DNA of 50,334 bases from Parapedobacter soli (GTDB lineage: Bacteria; Bacteroidota; Bacteroidia; Sphingobacteriales; Sphingobacteriaceae). The DNA lies in assembly GCF_025460835.1 (NCBI RefSeq), contig NZ_JAMXAY010000038.1:1-50334 (forward strand), written 5' to 3'. The notes under the pieces were generated by a model that saw only the letters and a program-made list of their open reading frames with translations, was not told the origin of the DNA and did no database searches. The number at the start of each line of letters is the position of its first letter. The first letter of the stretch is position 1. This document shows positions 25,468 through 34,167 of this stretch, piece by piece. The translations under genes were made by a program, and so were the position numbers.

Positions 25468-26847
25468 CTACTTGTCTTGTTCCCTCCATTGCTGGCTGAA
25501 TGATTTCGTCGCAATATGGGGGAGCTGGCGGTGTTTGCCCCAAGCCTTACGGAAAAAATTACGTAATACGAAGTTCTTGGTTTTTCCGCTGAAAAAATCG
25601 ATGAGTTTACGCTTGGTAATGGCGTAGGTAAAGCCTTTCCAAGCGAGCCGCTCGGTTTTCGACACCAGATGGGTGCCTACCGCGTCGCGACGGTTGAGCA
25701 GCAGCATTTTGTGGATGTCGATCTTCACTGGGCATACTTCGGAACATTTTCCGCATAGACTTGAAGCATAGCTTAGGTGCTTGAATTCGGCCATGCCGCG
25801 AAGGTGGGGGGTGATCAACGACCCGATCGGTCCGCTATAAGTTGTGTTGTATGTGTGGCCACCTACATTTTTATAAATGGGGCACGCATTGAGGCACGCC
25901 CCGCACCGGATGCAATATAACCCTTGGCGTTGATCCTTTTGTGCCAATAGATCGGTGCGGCCGTTATCCAGCAACACCACATACATTTCTTCGGGGCCAT
26001 CGGTCTCATTTTCCTGCCGCGGCCCACTGATGATGCTATTATAAACGGTAAGGCGCTGTCCGGTACCGTGTGTGGAAAGGAGTGGCCAAAACAAGTCCAA
26101 GTCATTGAGCGACGGAATGATTTTCTCGATGCCTACGATGGCGACATGTATTTTCGGGAATGTGGTGGAAAGCCGGGCGTTACCCTCATTTTCTGTAATT
26201 GCCACACTGCCCGTATCTGCGATGAGGAAATTACCTCCTGTGATACCCACGTCGGCTGTGGTGTATTGTTCCCTAAGTAGTTCGCGGGCCTTCAGCGTCA
26301 ATGCCGAAGCGGTAGCATCGGGTGGGGTGCCGAAATGCTGGTGGAACAGCGCTTGGATATCAGATAGGCTGAGGTGCATGGCGGGTGTCACGATGTGGTA
26401 GGGTTTTTGTCCCAGCAGTTGCACAATGTATTCACCGAGGTCGGTTTCTATTGCCTTGATATTCTTCTCGGTGAGAAATTCGTTGAGCTCGATTTCCTCA
26501 GTCGTCATCGATTTGGATTTCACCACTGTTTTTGCCCCGGCATCTGCTAAGATCTTGCCAATCTCGTTACGCGCCTCGGCGGCATCATTGGCCCAGATGA
26601 CCTTGCCCCCCCTCCGTAAAAAATTGGATTCGAACTCAGGCAGTAGCTTATCCAGATTCTCCATCACCCGCCACTTGATGATGTGCGCTTTGCGTTTGGA
26701 ATTCTCCAGATGATGGAACTGGGGGAGCGCACGGCTAACCGCATCGTCGTACTTATCGATATTATAATTGATGATTTTCCGATGACGGGGCTCGAAGGCC
26801 TTGGCGGCGCTTTCTTTCAGAAAAGTAGTTTCTTTTGCAGACGACAT
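25468..26847 (-). CDS. LutB-like iron-sulfur lactate utilisation protein
   Basis: The 459-residue cytoplasmic protein has an N-terminal LUD domain (about 60-300) and two 4Fe-4S clusters, CIRCGACLNACP and CGKCSEVCPVKI, as in LutB/LldF. In Bacillus LutA, LutB and LutC together oxidise L-lactate to pyruvate. Here neither lutA nor lutC is adjacent, so partners must be elsewhere. The frame can be extended to a TTG at 26853, but the ATG at 26847 (MSSAKETTFLKESAAKAF) is the natural start. It lies between the convergent reductase gene and aspS. Confidence 0.92.
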   Translation of the reverse strand: MSSAKETTFLKESAAKAFEPRHRKIINYNIDKYDDAVSRALPQFHHLENSKRKAHIIKWRVMENLDKLLPEFESNFLRRGGKVIWANDAAEARNEIGKILADAGAKTVVKSKSMTTEEIELNEFLTEKNIKAIETDLGEYIVQLLGQKPYHIVTPAMHLSLSDIQALFHQHFGTPPDATASALTLKARELLREQYTTADVGITGGNFLIADTGSVAITENEGNARLSTTFPKIHVAIVGIEKIIPSLNDLDLFWPLLSTHGTGQRLTVYNSIISGPRQENETDGPEEMYVVLLDNGRTDLLAQKDQRQGLYCIRCGACLNACPIYKNVGGHTYNTTYSGPIGSLITPHLRGMAEFKHLSYASSLCGKCSEVCPVKIDIHKMLLLNRRDAVGTHLVSKTERLAWKGFTYAITKRKLIDFFSGKTKNFVLRNFFRKAWGKHRQLPHIATKSFSQQWREQDK

Positions 26848-26899
26848 ATGCAAGGGTTATTATATAAATAACGCAAAAATCGCCGAACTGTTGCCGACT

Positions 26900-28642
26900 T
26901 TAACGTAGTGCGATGCCCAGCTCGGATAGTTGTTCCCCGGAGATTGCCGAAGGAGAATCAATCATCACGTCGCGGCCTGCGTTGTTTTTTGGGAAGGCAA
27001 TCACATCACGTATGCTGTCTAACCCGGCAAATACGGCAACCAACCGGTCAAACCCGAAAGCGATGCCGCCATGTGGAGGCGCACCGTAGGTGAATGCCTC
27101 CAAAAGGAAACCGAACTGCTTTTGCGCCTCCTCCGGAGTGAATCCCAAATGCTTGAACATCAGCGACTGCAAGTCGCGGTCGTGTATCCGGATGGAGCCA
27201 CCGCCTATTTCCGTGCCGTTGATTACTAAATCATAGGCGTTGGCACGAACCCTTGCCGGTTGCGTTTCCAATAGGGGGATGTCTTCTGCTTTCGGTGATG
27301 TGAAAGGGTGGTGCATGGCATGGTAGCGCTCCGATTCATCATCCCATTCGAGCAGCGGGAAATCTGTTACCCAAAGGGGCGCGAAGACACCCTTTTCCCG
27401 TAACCCGAGCTGTGACGCGATTTCCAGCCGGAGCTCGCTTAGCTGTTTCCGGACCCGATCGGTATCCCCAGCCATTACGAGGAGCAGGTCCCCCGGTCGG
27501 GCGTCAAACGCCGCTGCCCAAGCCTGCAATTGCTCTTGGTTATAGAATTTATCTACCGATGACTTCAATGTGCCATCCTCGTTGTAGCGGAGATATACCA
27601 GGCCTGAAGCACCGATTTGGGGCCGCCTTACGAAATCTGTCAATGCATCGAGTTGTTTTCTTGTGTAAGAAGCACAGCCTTGTGCATTGATGCCTACGAC
27701 AAGTGGCGCGTTGTCGAATACGGGAAACCCGGCCCCCTGCAGTATACTGTTGAGCTCGACGAACGGCATTCCGAAACGGATATCCGGCTTATCAGACCCG
27801 TATAGCCGCATAGCCTCGTCGTATGGCAGGCGGGGGATCGTACCTAAATCGATGTCTTTGACTTGCTTGAAAAGATGCTTTACCAATCCTTCGAAAAGCT
27901 GCAGAATATCCTCCTGTTCTACAAAAGACATTTCGCAGTCTATCTGTGTGAACTCCGGCTGGCGGTCGGCGCGCAAATCTTCATCACGGAAGCACTTGAC
28001 GATTTGGAAATACCTGTCAAAACCCGAAACCATCAACAGTTGCTTGAATGTTTGGGGCGACTGTGGTAAGGCGTAGAACTCACCGGGGTTCATCCTGCTT
28101 GGCACTACGAAATCACGGGCTCCCTCAGGAGTCGATTTGATGAGAACCGGCGTTTCTACTTCCAGGAAATGGTGCACGTCCAGGTAACTGCGGATTTCCT
28201 GTGCGAGCCGATGCCGGAGGATGAGGTTGTCTCGGACCGGGTTGCGGCGGAGGTCGAGGTAACGGTATTTCATCCGTAAGTCGTCGCCGCCATCCGTGTC
28301 GTCCTCGATCGTGAAAGGAGGGAGCTTTGCTGCACTAAGCACCTCGAGACGGGCTACCTTGATTTCGATTTCACCCGTAGGTATTTTAGGGTTCTTGCTT
28401 TCGCGTTCGATGACTTTACCCGTTACTTTGATCACGTATTCCCTGCCAAGGGCGCGGGCTTCGGAACGTAGCGATTCGTCGTCGGCCGGATCGAACACCA
28501 ATTGGGTTATACCATAACGGTCCCTTACATCTATAAAGGTCATCCCCCCCAAATCACGGGATTTCTGCACCCAACCACTAAGTACAACGGTTTTACCCAA
28601 ATCTGAGATGGTCAACTCTCCGCAAGTATGTGTTCTATGCAT
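26900..28642 (-). CDS. aspS: Aspartate--tRNA ligase
   Basis: The 580-residue class IIb synthetase is of the bacterial type. The N-terminal OB-fold anticodon-binding domain ([29 protein letters not shown]) is followed by the catalytic core with motif 2 ([23 protein letters not shown]), the bacterial GAD insertion (about 280-410) and motif 3 ([15 protein letters not shown]). It charges tRNA-Asp in the cytoplasm. Length is normal and all motifs are intact. Its own promoter match lies at 28664-28671. Confidence 0.97.
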   Translation of the reverse strand: MHRTHTCGELTISDLGKTVVLSGWVQKSRDLGGMTFIDVRDRYGITQLVFDPADDESLRSEARALGREYVIKVTGKVIERESKNPKIPTGEIEIKVARLEVLSAAKLPPFTIEDDTDGGDDLRMKYRYLDLRRNPVRDNLILRHRLAQEIRSYLDVHHFLEVETPVLIKSTPEGARDFVVPSRMNPGEFYALPQSPQTFKQLLMVSGFDRYFQIVKCFRDEDLRADRQPEFTQIDCEMSFVEQEDILQLFEGLVKHLFKQVKDIDLGTIPRLPYDEAMRLYGSDKPDIRFGMPFVELNSILQGAGFPVFDNAPLVVGINAQGCASYTRKQLDALTDFVRRPQIGASGLVYLRYNEDGTLKSSVDKFYNQEQLQAWAAAFDARPGDLLLVMAGDTDRVRKQLSELRLEIASQLGLREKGVFAPLWVTDFPLLEWDDESERYHAMHHPFTSPKAEDIPLLETQPARVRANAYDLVINGTEIGGGSIRIHDRDLQSLMFKHLGFTPEEAQKQFGFLLEAFTYGAPPHGGIAFGFDRLVAVFAGLDSIRDVIAFPKNNAGRDVMIDSPSAISGEQLSELGIALR

Positions 28643-28663
28643 TGTCTTATTTGTCTAGAACGG

Positions 28664-28671
28664 CAAAAATA
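28664..28671 (-). promoter_or_regulatory. Promoter element for aspS
   Basis: TATTTTTG on the minus strand matches TAnnTTTG exactly, 21 bases before the ATG. A TTTG lies 15 bases further upstream (28687-28690), shorter than the usual 19-21 spacing. Confidence 0.5.
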
Positions 28672-28728
28672 GCGGTTTTTTCTGAACAAACGGACAGTGG
28701 TTGCAGGAGTTTTTCCAAACGGGCCCGA

Positions 28729-29412
28729 CTAGCACAAGCTTCCGACGTACGCCCGCCCTAACGGGAGGTTGTCGCCGTTGTTTAACAAAATGTTAGACGC
28801 ACTCCGCGCCCGGATAGCATCTGTGTTAATCAGATATGATTTGTGGATCCTTACGAATTTCTTATTGTTCAGGATGGTTTCGGCGACTTCTTTAAGGCAT
28901 TTCCGCAGTACGATTTTCTTTGTGGTGGTGATGAACGTCGTGTAATTGCCTTCGGCATGTGCATAGATCATTTCGTCCATCGGTATTTTGGTCTTGTGCT
29001 TCCCGTCGGGTAAGAAAATACTCTGACTCTCTTCTTTGGCATCTACCTGGTTCAGCGCAATTTCGATAGATGCGTAGACGTCGTTGCGGTTAAACGGCTT
29101 TACAATGTAGCCGGCAGGATTCGTGGATTTTGCCGCTTCGATTGTGCTGCGGTCTGCATGTGATGTGAGGAAAATAAAAGGAATATGGTATGCCGCATTG
29201 ATTTCGTGGGCCAAGTCGATTCCCGTTTTTTCCCCGCATAAAATAATGTCAACTAAGATAAGGTCAGGCTTAGCTGTTCGGATGGCCGCAATGGCGTCGT
29301 CATAATTCGTGCAAATGCCGCAAACGTCGTACCCCAACTCTTGGAGCATGTACTCCAAATCCATGGTAATGATAAGCTGATCCTCTACGATTAGTATTTT
29401 TTTCTTTTTCAT
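28729..29412 (-). CDS. LytTR-family response regulator
   Basis: The 227-residue product has a receiver domain (about 5-120) with acidic pocket Glu10-Asp11, phosphoacceptor Asp55 (LILVDIILCG), a TSH switch residue and Lys in IVKPF. A C-terminal LytTR DNA-binding domain follows (about 130-227: EMIYAHAEGNYTTFITTTKKIVLRK, FVRIHKSYLINTDAI). It should bind DNA when phosphorylated. No sensor kinase is adjacent, so it is an orphan in this window. A -7 match and a perfect 7-bp dyad lie upstream. Confidence 0.93.
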   Translation of the reverse strand: MKKKKILIVEDQLIITMDLEYMLQELGYDVCGICTNYDDAIAAIRTAKPDLILVDIILCGEKTGIDLAHEINAAYHIPFIFLTSHADRSTIEAAKSTNPAGYIVKPFNRNDVYASIEIALNQVDAKEESQSIFLPDGKHKTKIPMDEMIYAHAEGNYTTFITTTKKIVLRKCLKEVAETILNNKKFVRIHKSYLINTDAIRARSASNILLNNGDNLPLGRAYVGSLC

Positions 29413-29481
29413 CCGAATGAAAATAGTTAATAGTTATAGTGAATTTGCATTCCAGATTCAATGAGAATCATGGTAACGGGA

Positions 29482-29489
29482 CAAAGCTA
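29482..29489 (-). promoter_or_regulatory. Candidate -7 promoter element of the LytTR regulator gene
   Basis: TAGCTTTG on the minus strand matches TAnnTTTG exactly. The predicted transcript starts near 29475 with a leader of about 63 bases. Confidence 0.5.
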
Positions 29490-29508
29490 ACACGATGGCA
29501 TTAAACGG

Positions 29509-29530
29509 GATGTAGTAATATCTCTACATC
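29509..29530. promoter_or_regulatory. Dyad (possible operator) upstream of the LytTR regulator
   Basis: GATGTAG (29509-29515) and CTACATC (29524-29530) form a perfect 7-bp inverted repeat with an 8-base spacer. It lies about 34-55 bases upstream of the predicted transcription start, a usual place for a regulator. Confidence 0.4.
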
Positions 29531-29579
29531 AATGTAACTGGCTTATAATTAGTGATTTTAGTGTTTGTCTTGTAGTTTT

Positions 29580-29987
29580 TTATTGACAAATGCCGTCTTC
29601 TAAAATCCAAGCCTTCGATACACTGCTTCCTAATGCGCTCGATGTATGCGGGCCGTCGCTGATTTCATACGTTAGTACAATTGTCCCCTTTCCCGGACTA
29701 CCCTCAACGTGCAGGGCAATCGTTTCACCCTTTGCCAATTGAACGGTTGTGCTGAAAGGTAGCGAAGGGTGGTTTGAGGTTATTGGCCCATCGTTCGTGT
29801 GGTAGGTTACCGATGAGATAAAAGCGTCGTCATGCGTAGCTACTTGGTAAGTGACCGAGCTGTCTTCAGACAACCGGTGGCCGTCGATATCACAGTTGCA
29901 GTGTGTGGGCACCAAATCCATGCGCTCATCGCATGATTGCAACGGTGTTAACGTGAAAACAAGTACACTGATAATAATAAAACGCAT
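29580..29987 (-). CDS. Small hypothetical lipoprotein
   Basis: The 135-residue product begins MRFIIISVLVFTLTPLQSC, a lipoprotein signal with Cys19. A short Cys-containing segment (HCNCDIDGHRL) follows, then a probable single beta-sandwich (SVTYQVATHDDAFISSVTYHT, ETIALHVEGSPGKGTIVLTYEI), and the protein ends in a Cys. No family is recognised. The frame can run to a TTG at 29993; the ATG at 29987 gives a normal signal peptide. It lies upstream of the LytTR gene on the same strand with a 167-bp gap holding that gene's promoter, so the two are probably separate units. Confidence 0.7.
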   Translation of the reverse strand: MRFIIISVLVFTLTPLQSCDERMDLVPTHCNCDIDGHRLSEDSSVTYQVATHDDAFISSVTYHTNDGPITSNHPSLPFSTTVQLAKGETIALHVEGSPGKGTIVLTYEISDGPHTSSALGSSVSKAWILEDGICQ

Positions 29988-30190
29988 AATCAAGTAAGGA
30001 AATCAATTATCCAATCCCTGCAAATATGCCAATAATAGCTTCCGGGAAACGAGGAGATAGATTGGATTTTTTGATTTTGTAGTTATTCTACTACACTTTA
30101 ACTATACGATGGAGTCGCGGTTGTGTGTGAGTATCCGCGCCCGCTACCGGAAGGTAAAGTGGGAGTAAATGTGGTGTGGAAAACTTTTTT

Positions 30191-30215
30191 GTGGGAAAAA
30201 GTGGGGGAAAGTGGA
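30191..30215 (+). promoter_or_regulatory. MraZ-binding repeats (MraZ boxes) upstream of mraZ
   Basis: GTGGG (30191), GTGGG (30201) and GTGGA (30211) begin exactly 10 bp apart, each followed by a 5-base A-rich spacer. MraZ is known to bind tandem TGGGN/GTGGR-type repeats on one face of the helix and to repress its own dcw operon. Less regular copies, GTGGG at 30159, GTGGT at 30171 and GTGGA at 30176, lie just upstream. Confidence 0.7.
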
Positions 30216-30224
30216 GTAAATCCT

Positions 30225-30232
30225 TACTTTTA
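30225..30232 (+). promoter_or_regulatory. Candidate -7 element of the dcw promoter
   Basis: TACTTTTA matches TAnnTTTG at seven of eight positions. The -33 region would fall inside the MraZ boxes, which fits repression by occlusion. The predicted start is near 30239, 22 bases before the mraZ ATG. Confidence 0.4.
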
Positions 30233-30260
30233 CATCATATTTATTACGGGAACTGTATCC

Positions 30261-30734
30261 ATGGGCCATTTAATAGGCGAATTTGATTGTAAGCTAGACA
30301 CCAAAGGAAGGATGGTGTTGCCCGCTGCGCTCAAAAGGCAGATGCCTGATGTTGAGCGCACCGGCCTTGTAGTCAATCGTGGTTTCGAAAAGCATCTCGT
30401 GATTTATTTAAGGGGTGAGTGGGATAAAATAACCAATAAACTGGCGAAGCTGAATACCTATAAAGCCAGGAACAGAAAGTTTATCCGCGACTTTACCCGT
30501 GGGGCTACCGAGCTGTCACTAGACTCTGCCGGGCGGGTATTGTTGCCTAAATCGCTCCTGGAATACGGCCAGATTGAAACGGAAGTCGTTCTGTCTTGTC
30601 AGTTCAATAAGATTGAAGTTTGGTCTAAGGAGGCCTATCATAAATTGTGGGAGGATGATGAGGATGATGATTTTGCAGCGTTGGCCGAGGAGGTGATGGG
30701 AGGTGATGAATTAACCGATGAACATGATGGGTAG
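30261..30734 (+). CDS. mraZ: Transcriptional regulator MraZ
   Basis: The 157-residue DNA-binding protein has two SpoVT/AbrB-type half-domains: GEFDCKLDTKGRMVLPAALK near the N-terminus and TELSLDSAGRVLLPKSLLEYG at about 80-100. A strongly acidic tail (WEDDEDDDFAALAEE) follows. It is the first gene of the dcw cluster and in other bacteria represses or tunes it. The open frame extends upstream to 30123, but that part runs through the MraZ boxes and promoter. The ATG at 30261 gives the conserved MGHLIGEF start. Its end overlaps rsmH. Confidence 0.95.
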   Translation: MGHLIGEFDCKLDTKGRMVLPAALKRQMPDVERTGLVVNRGFEKHLVIYLRGEWDKITNKLAKLNTYKARNRKFIRDFTRGATELSLDSAGRVLLPKSLLEYGQIETEVVLSCQFNKIEVWSKEAYHKLWEDDEDDDFAALAEEVMGGDELTDEHDG

Positions 30735-31632
30735 CGGATACCATGTGCCTGTAATGCTGCGTGAATGCATAGAAGCGTTAGCGATCAAGCCGGAGGGTAT
30801 ATATGTGGATGTGACTTTTGGCGGCGGTGGCCATGCTAGGGAAATAATGAAGCACTTGGGGGAATCGGGCAAGCTATACGCTTTTGACCAGGACCCCGAC
30901 GCGTTGCGGAACGCGATAGATGATGAGCGGTTCGTGCTCATCCATCAGAACTTCAGGTTCTTTAAAAACAACCTCAGGCTTCACGGGGTGGGCGCTGTCG
31001 ATGGAGTCATAGCAGACTTGGGGGTGTCATCGCATCAGTTTGATGATGCCCAACGCGGTTTTTCGACGCGCTTCGATGCCGAGTTGGATATGCGTATGAG
31101 CCAAGCGGGCCAATTGGATGCCAAGCAGGTGTTGAACACCTATACGGAGGCCGAGTTGCACCGTGTTTTCGGGATGTACGGGGAGCTCCATAATGCTCGT
31201 ACATTGGCCAAGCTCATCGTTACAGCGCGAGTTGTAAGACCCATTGCTACGGTAGGTGAGCTGAAGGAGGTGGTCAAAAAAGTGGTGCCCCGTGGCAAGG
31301 AAAATAAATACCATGCACAGCTTTTCCAAGCACTGCGGATTGAGGTGAATGGTGAGCTGGATGCTTTGCGGGAATTTTTACAGCAAGCGGTGACTATGTT
31401 GAAAACTGGCGGGCGGTTAGTGGTGATGTCATACCATTCACTGGAAGACAGGTTGGTGAAGAATTTTATGGCTACGGGTAAATTCAAGGGGATGGTAGAG
31501 AAGGATTTCTATGGTAATGAGATCAAGCCGTTGAAGGCTATCAGTCGCAAGGCAATTATCGCTGGTGACGAAGAGGTGGAGCAAAATAGTAGAGCCCGGA
31601 GCGCCAAGCTTAGGGTGGGAGAGAAAATTTAA
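30718..31632 (+). CDS. rsmH: 16S rRNA (cytosine1402-N4)-methyltransferase RsmH
   Basis: The 304-residue SAM-dependent methyltransferase (MraW) methylates C1402 of 16S rRNA at N4. Motifs: GSGYHVPVMLRECIEAL, VDVTFGGGGHAREIM (SAM-binding), FDQDPDALRNA, GVIADLGVSSHQFDDAQRGFS and FSTRFDAELDMRMSQ. The C-terminus SRARSAKLRVGEKI is typical. ATG codons at 30718, 30724 and 30727 are possible; all overlap the end of mraZ, indicating translational coupling. The FtsL-like gene begins 7 bp downstream. Confidence 0.97.
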   Translation: MNMMGSGYHVPVMLRECIEALAIKPEGIYVDVTFGGGGHAREIMKHLGESGKLYAFDQDPDALRNAIDDERFVLIHQNFRFFKNNLRLHGVGAVDGVIADLGVSSHQFDDAQRGFSTRFDAELDMRMSQAGQLDAKQVLNTYTEAELHRVFGMYGELHNARTLAKLIVTARVVRPIATVGELKEVVKKVVPRGKENKYHAQLFQALRIEVNGELDALREFLQQAVTMLKTGGRLVVMSYHSLEDRLVKNFMATGKFKGMVEKDFYGNEIKPLKAISRKAIIAGDEEVEQNSRARSAKLRVGEKI

Positions 31633-31639
31633 ATTGAAT

Positions 31640-32047
31640 ATGGCACGTAACGCATACAAGCGACAGCCGTTGAGCGAAGAAGAGCAAGCCGAATTGCAGG
31701 AGACGGTGGAAGAAAAAGCGGATGCCACCCGCAGCTTTTTCCAATCACTGTTTTCTACGGATCGGTTTTCGTCGTCTACGTTTGTGGGGTATATCCCATT
31801 CATCGCATTCGTAGGGCTGCTGGCCATCCTTTATATTGCCAATCGGCATTATGCGGAGCGTACCGTGCGGCAGATCGACCACTTGGGTAGGGAAGTGAAG
31901 GAGATGAACTGGGATTACAAATCACTTTCGGCCGATTTGATGAAACTCACCACGCAAAGCGAAATCGCGAAGCGGGTGGATACCATGGGGTTGAAAGAGC
32001 GGACGGCACCGCCAAAGAAAATCGTAATTGTAAGGGCAAACAATTAA
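31640..32047 (+). CDS. ftsL: FtsL-like cell division protein
   Basis: The 135-residue bitopic membrane protein has a charged cytoplasmic N-terminus (about 1-45), one transmembrane helix (FIAFVGLLAILYIA, about 51-66) and a periplasmic coiled coil (EVKEMNWDYKSLSADLMKLTTQSEIAKRV). The layout, size and place between rsmH and ftsI identify it as the Bacteroidota FtsL-like protein, which bridges FtsQ/FtsB to FtsW/FtsI. The open frame extends to 31565 but the upstream part overlaps rsmH out of frame. The ATG at 31640 (MARNAYKRQPLSEEE) is chosen. Confidence 0.9.
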   Translation: MARNAYKRQPLSEEEQAELQETVEEKADATRSFFQSLFSTDRFSSSTFVGYIPFIAFVGLLAILYIANRHYAERTVRQIDHLGREVKEMNWDYKSLSADLMKLTTQSEIAKRVDTMGLKERTAPPKKIVIVRANN

Positions 32048-32073
32048 AATGGAATACTAAATCATAGTAAGGC

Positions 32074-34167
32074 ATGAACATCAGAACCGACATATTGCTG
32101 CGAGTATACCTGTCATTTGGGCTGATTGTGCTCTTCGCTATTGCAGTGCTGCTGAAGCTTTTCTATTTGCAATATGTGGAAGGGGCAGAATGGCGGGAGA
32201 TGGCAGATAGCCTTTCTACGCGATATGTCGATGTAGAGGCTGTCCGCGGTAACATTTATTCGAACGACGGAAGCCTGCTAGCGACGTCTGTACCTGAATA
32301 TGATCTCCGGATGGACCTGCTTGCACCGGGTATCATGTCAGATGATGCTTTTTACTCAAAAGTCGATTCGTTGGCCGCTAAGCTATCCGCTTTCTTTAAG
32401 GATAAATCATCTGCCCAATATTCGAGGCTACTTAAACAGGCGCGCAAAGATGGAAATAGGTACTATCTGTTGAAGCGTGACGTGGGGCATCAAGAATTGA
32501 AAGAGGTCAAAGAATTTCCGATTTTCAACTTGGGAAAATATAAGGGCGGTCTAATCGCCGAACGCAAGAACAAGCGAATCCTGCCGTTTACCAATCTTGC
32601 TGCACGGACCATTGGATATAAAGTGGCAACCGAAGATGTGCATGTTGGCCTGGAAGGTGCCTATGCTGAATATATTGATGGGAAGAGCGGGAAACGATTG
32701 GTAAGGCGTATAGCTGGTGGCGTATGGATGCCGGTGAACCGCGAAATCGAGGTGGCGCCCGTTGATGGGGCCGACATCATTTCAACCATCGATGTAAACA
32801 TGCAGGATATGGCGCAGCGTGCGCTTGAGAAACAACTGATAACCAGCAATGCCGATAATGGCTGTGTTATTTTGATGGAGGTGGCTACCGGTGAAATCCG
32901 CGCGGTAGCTAATTTTACCAGGGTTGAGGAAGGTGTATATCGCGAAAAGTTCAACTATGCCATCGCACAAAGTGCCGAGCCGGGGTCGACATTTAAATTG
33001 GCATCTTACCTGGTGGCACTCGATGATGGGAAAATAGATACGAATACAGTCATCGAAACAGGGAATGGCACCTACCAGGTGCACCGGCACACCATCCGGG
33101 ATACCCATGCTTACGGAACACTCACCGTAAAAAAAGCATTCGAAGTGTCGTCTAACGTGGCTATTACGAAAATCATCAACACCTACTATAGAGATAACCC
33201 AGCAGCGTTCACAAAACGGTTGCACGAGCTCCACCTCAATGAGCCGCTGGGATTGCAGATTCCGGGCGAAGGTAATCCGCTGATTAAGACGCCCGACAGC
33301 AAGAGCTGGAGCGGCTTGTCTTTGGTGCAGATGGCTTATGGCTACGAGCTGAAGTTGACACCACTGCAAACCCTGTCGCTGTATAATGCAGTGGCGAATG
33401 ATGGTAAGATGGTGGCGCCGATTTTCGTAAAGGAAATCAGGAGATTAGGCAATACCGTCGAACATTTCGATACCCGCGTTATTAACGAACAAATAGCATC
33501 CCCATCCACCATAGCCAAGTTGCAGGATATGTTAGCAGGGGTAATGACTGAAGGTACCGGCAAGCGCTTGCGCAACCCTGATTTGTCCATGGCAGGCAAA
33601 ACCGGAACAGCACAGATGGCAGATGGCGCGGCAGGTTACCGCAATCGTAAATACCAATCGTCCTTTGCTGGTTATTTCCCGGCAGATAACCCCAAGTACT
33701 CGATGATAGTGGTGGTGCAGAACCCCCGTAATGGCTACTATGGTGCCTCCGTAGCCGGCCCGGTATTCAGAGAACTCGCTGATATGGTATACGCCAATGA
33801 TCTCGATCTTCAAAATGACTTCGAGCGAATGCGCTTCGTAGGTAATACCCAGCAACCGCCTTCGCTCAAAGGATCGAAAGCGGCCACCCTCCGTGTTTAT
33901 GATGCACTCGGAATCAAAGCGACCTATGCATCGGCAGAACCGGTGCAGCATATCGATACCGTGAAGGGGGTGCCCTTTTCGGATGAGGCGATTAAGACAG
34001 GTGTTGTGCCGGATGTGAAAGGAATGGGGCTCATCGATGCGTTATACGCTCTTGAGAACTCGGGATACCGAACCACCGTGAAGGGCAAGGGGAAAGTTGT
34101 GGCACAGTCGTTAGTGGCGGGTAAAAAAGTAGATACAGGGGCTCCCATAACAATTGAATTGAAATGA
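32074..34167 (+). CDS. ftsI: Division-specific transpeptidase FtsI (PBP3) with PASTA domain
   Basis: The 697-residue class B penicillin-binding protein has a short cytoplasmic tail, a transmembrane helix at about 10-32, a dimerisation/pedestal domain (RGNIYSNDGSLLATSVPEYDLRMD), and a transpeptidase with the nucleophile in STFK (Ser305), SSN (359-361) and KTGTAQ (Lys509). A single C-terminal PASTA domain covers about 638-697 (VVPDVKGMGLIDALYALENSG). It cross-links septal peptidoglycan with FtsW. The PASTA domain recalls SpoVD/PBP2x but is usual in Bacteroidota FtsI as I know it. Its stop overlaps the murE start (ATGA). Confidence 0.96.
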   Translation: MNIRTDILLRVYLSFGLIVLFAIAVLLKLFYLQYVEGAEWREMADSLSTRYVDVEAVRGNIYSNDGSLLATSVPEYDLRMDLLAPGIMSDDAFYSKVDSLAAKLSAFFKDKSSAQYSRLLKQARKDGNRYYLLKRDVGHQELKEVKEFPIFNLGKYKGGLIAERKNKRILPFTNLAARTIGYKVATEDVHVGLEGAYAEYIDGKSGKRLVRRIAGGVWMPVNREIEVAPVDGADIISTIDVNMQDMAQRALEKQLITSNADNGCVILMEVATGEIRAVANFTRVEEGVYREKFNYAIAQSAEPGSTFKLASYLVALDDGKIDTNTVIETGNGTYQVHRHTIRDTHAYGTLTVKKAFEVSSNVAITKIINTYYRDNPAAFTKRLHELHLNEPLGLQIPGEGNPLIKTPDSKSWSGLSLVQMAYGYELKLTPLQTLSLYNAVANDGKMVAPIFVKEIRRLGNTVEHFDTRVINEQIASPSTIAKLQDMLAGVMTEGTGKRLRNPDLSMAGKTGTAQMADGAAGYRNRKYQSSFAGYFPADNPKYSMIVVVQNPRNGYYGASVAGPVFRELADMVYANDLDLQNDFERMRFVGNTQQPPSLKGSKAATLRVYDALGIKATYASAEPVQHIDTVKGVPFSDEAIKTGVVPDVKGMGLIDALYALENSGYRTTVKGKGKVVAQSLVAGKKVDTGAPITIELK

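Noticed and set aside
30123-30260. Upstream extension of MraZ by 46 residues
   Set aside because: This segment contains the MraZ boxes and promoter, and MraZ proteins start at MGHLIGEF-like sequence; it is not coding.
31565-31639. Upstream extension of the FtsL-like protein
   Set aside because: Overlaps rsmH out of frame; the ATG at 31640 fits the family.
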